This document shows, in pieces, positions 5,548 through 6,039 of a DNA stretch of 6,039 nt. The position numbers and the translations under genes are program-made. Position 1 is the first letter of the stretch, and every line of letters starts with the position of its first letter. The notes beneath the pieces are model-generated. The model was not told where the DNA came from. It did no database searches and was given only the letters and a program-made list of their open reading frames with translations. The stretch is from an uncultured Erysipelotrichaceae bacterium (GTDB taxonomy: Bacteria; Bacillota_I; Bacilli_A; RFN20; CAG-826), in the NCBI GenBank assembly GCA_902782395.1, contig CACZNF010000102.1:1-6039 (forward strand). The letters are read 5' to 3'.

Positions 5548-6039
5548 ATGATACTCACTTGTATGATTGCCACGATTGTCATTAGCGTTATTACATTTCT
5601 AGGAATCACATTATCCACTCTATTCTTCCCAAGAATTAAGTTAGGGAAGATTACTTTAGATACATATTGGATTGTCGCTATTATTGGAGCGCTTATCTTA
5701 GTCATTGCGCAGTTATGTCCAATTGGAGAAATTAAAAACTCTTGGACAAGTAGCGCTGCTATTAATCCACTGAAGATATTAGTTTTATTCTTCTCTATGA
5801 CTATACTCTCCATCTTTTTAGATGAAGTTGGTCTATTTAAATATCTTGCTTCTTTAGCGGTTTCTAAAGCTAAAAATAGTCAATTGACTTTATTCTTTGC
5901 CTTATATTTCTTAGTCTCTTTCTTAACAGTATTCACATCTAACGATATTGTGATATTAACTTTCACTCCATTTATTTGTTTCTTCTGTAAGAGAACTAAA
6001 ATCTCACCTTTACCATTTTTAATCGCGGAATTTACCGCG
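5548..6039 (+). CDS. ArsB/SLC13-like ion permease, partial
   Basis: The first 164 codons of a polytopic membrane protein that continues past the right edge; full-length relatives have roughly 400 residues. Hydrophobic segments lie at about 4-27, 38-56, 74-95, 112-130 and 133-147. Family marks of the ion-transporter superfamily (ArsB, NhaD, CitMHS/SLC13) are I-N-P-L-K-I-L-V-L-F-F-S-M (72-84), L-D-E-V-G-L (91-96) and F-T-S-N-D-I-V-I-L-T-F-T-P (129-141), the re-entrant substrate motif. The substrate cannot be read from this part: arsenite, sodium/proton exchange and dicarboxylate are all found in the superfamily. The first in-frame stop upstream is TAG at 5491. ATG 5548 has AAAAGG only 3 bases away, which is tight; Met6 (5563) or a TTG at 5500 are less likely alternatives. 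It is the only plus-strand gene and is divergent from cls. Confidence 0.82.
   Translation, partial: MILTCMIATIVISVITFLGITLSTLFFPRIKLGKITLDTYWIVAIIGALILVIAQLCPIGEIKNSWTSSAAINPLKILVLFFSMTILSIFLDEVGLFKYLASLAVSKAKNSQLTLFFALYFLVSFLTVFTSNDIVILTFTPFICFFCKRTKISPLPFLIAEFTA

Noticed and set aside
5505..5813. Minus-strand open frame of 102 codons
   Set aside because: It is the shadow of the plus-strand permease gene, whose ArsB/SLC13-like motifs are clear; the minus frame has no family features.

Overview
The window is AT-rich (about 35% GC judged from sampled lines) and almost fully coding. It looks like a chromosomal piece of a low-GC Gram-positive bacterium (Firmicutes, Bacilli or Mollicutes-related, possibly an uncultured gut lineage). 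This rests on the protein families, strong purine-rich Shine-Dalgarno sites, a Gram-positive-type lipoprotein and a three-helix cardiolipin synthase. TGA is used as a stop (the DUF4956 gene ends in TGA) and Trp is read from TGG, so the standard bacterial code fits. There are no rRNA or tRNA genes, CRISPR arrays, insertion sequences or phage genes. No gap between genes exceeds about 135 bases.

Layout, right to left, because six of the seven genes are on the minus strand. (a) 1-1589 is a tightly overlapping three-gene operon transcribed leftward: a VTC/CYTH-like polyphosphate-polymerase-domain protein, a DUF4956 membrane protein, and the N-terminus of a lipoprotein with the start of a bacterial Ig-like (Big_2) domain. 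In Firmicutes, VTC-domain and DUF4956 genes often accompany CotH-family kinase genes, so the cut-off lipoprotein may be the CotH member, but that part is outside the window. (b) 1723-3820 is an OmpR-type response regulator and its membrane histidine kinase, overlapping by 8 bases and followed by a hairpin terminator. (c) 3869-5455 is a cardiolipin synthase. (d) 5548-6039 is the start of a divergently transcribed ArsB/SLC13-like ion permease, the only plus-strand gene.

The most informative non-coding signal is just upstream of the response regulator. It is a perfect direct repeat with an 11-bp period, TTTAAG-N5-TTTAAG, placed where a -35 box would be and followed by a TATATT -10 box only 12 bases from the ATG. 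This is the expected architecture of an autoactivated OmpR/PhoB-family promoter, and it equals the consensus known for the streptococcal regulator CiaR. A second signal is a 6+6 palindrome in the spacer between cardiolipin synthase and permease.

The genes share a cell-envelope theme: phospholipid synthesis, envelope-type signalling, a membrane-linked VTC/DUF4956 module, a surface lipoprotein and an ion permease. A functional link between the blocks is inference from proximity only. I did not find a clear wholly new system. The VTC-DUF4956-lipoprotein module is the least understood part.
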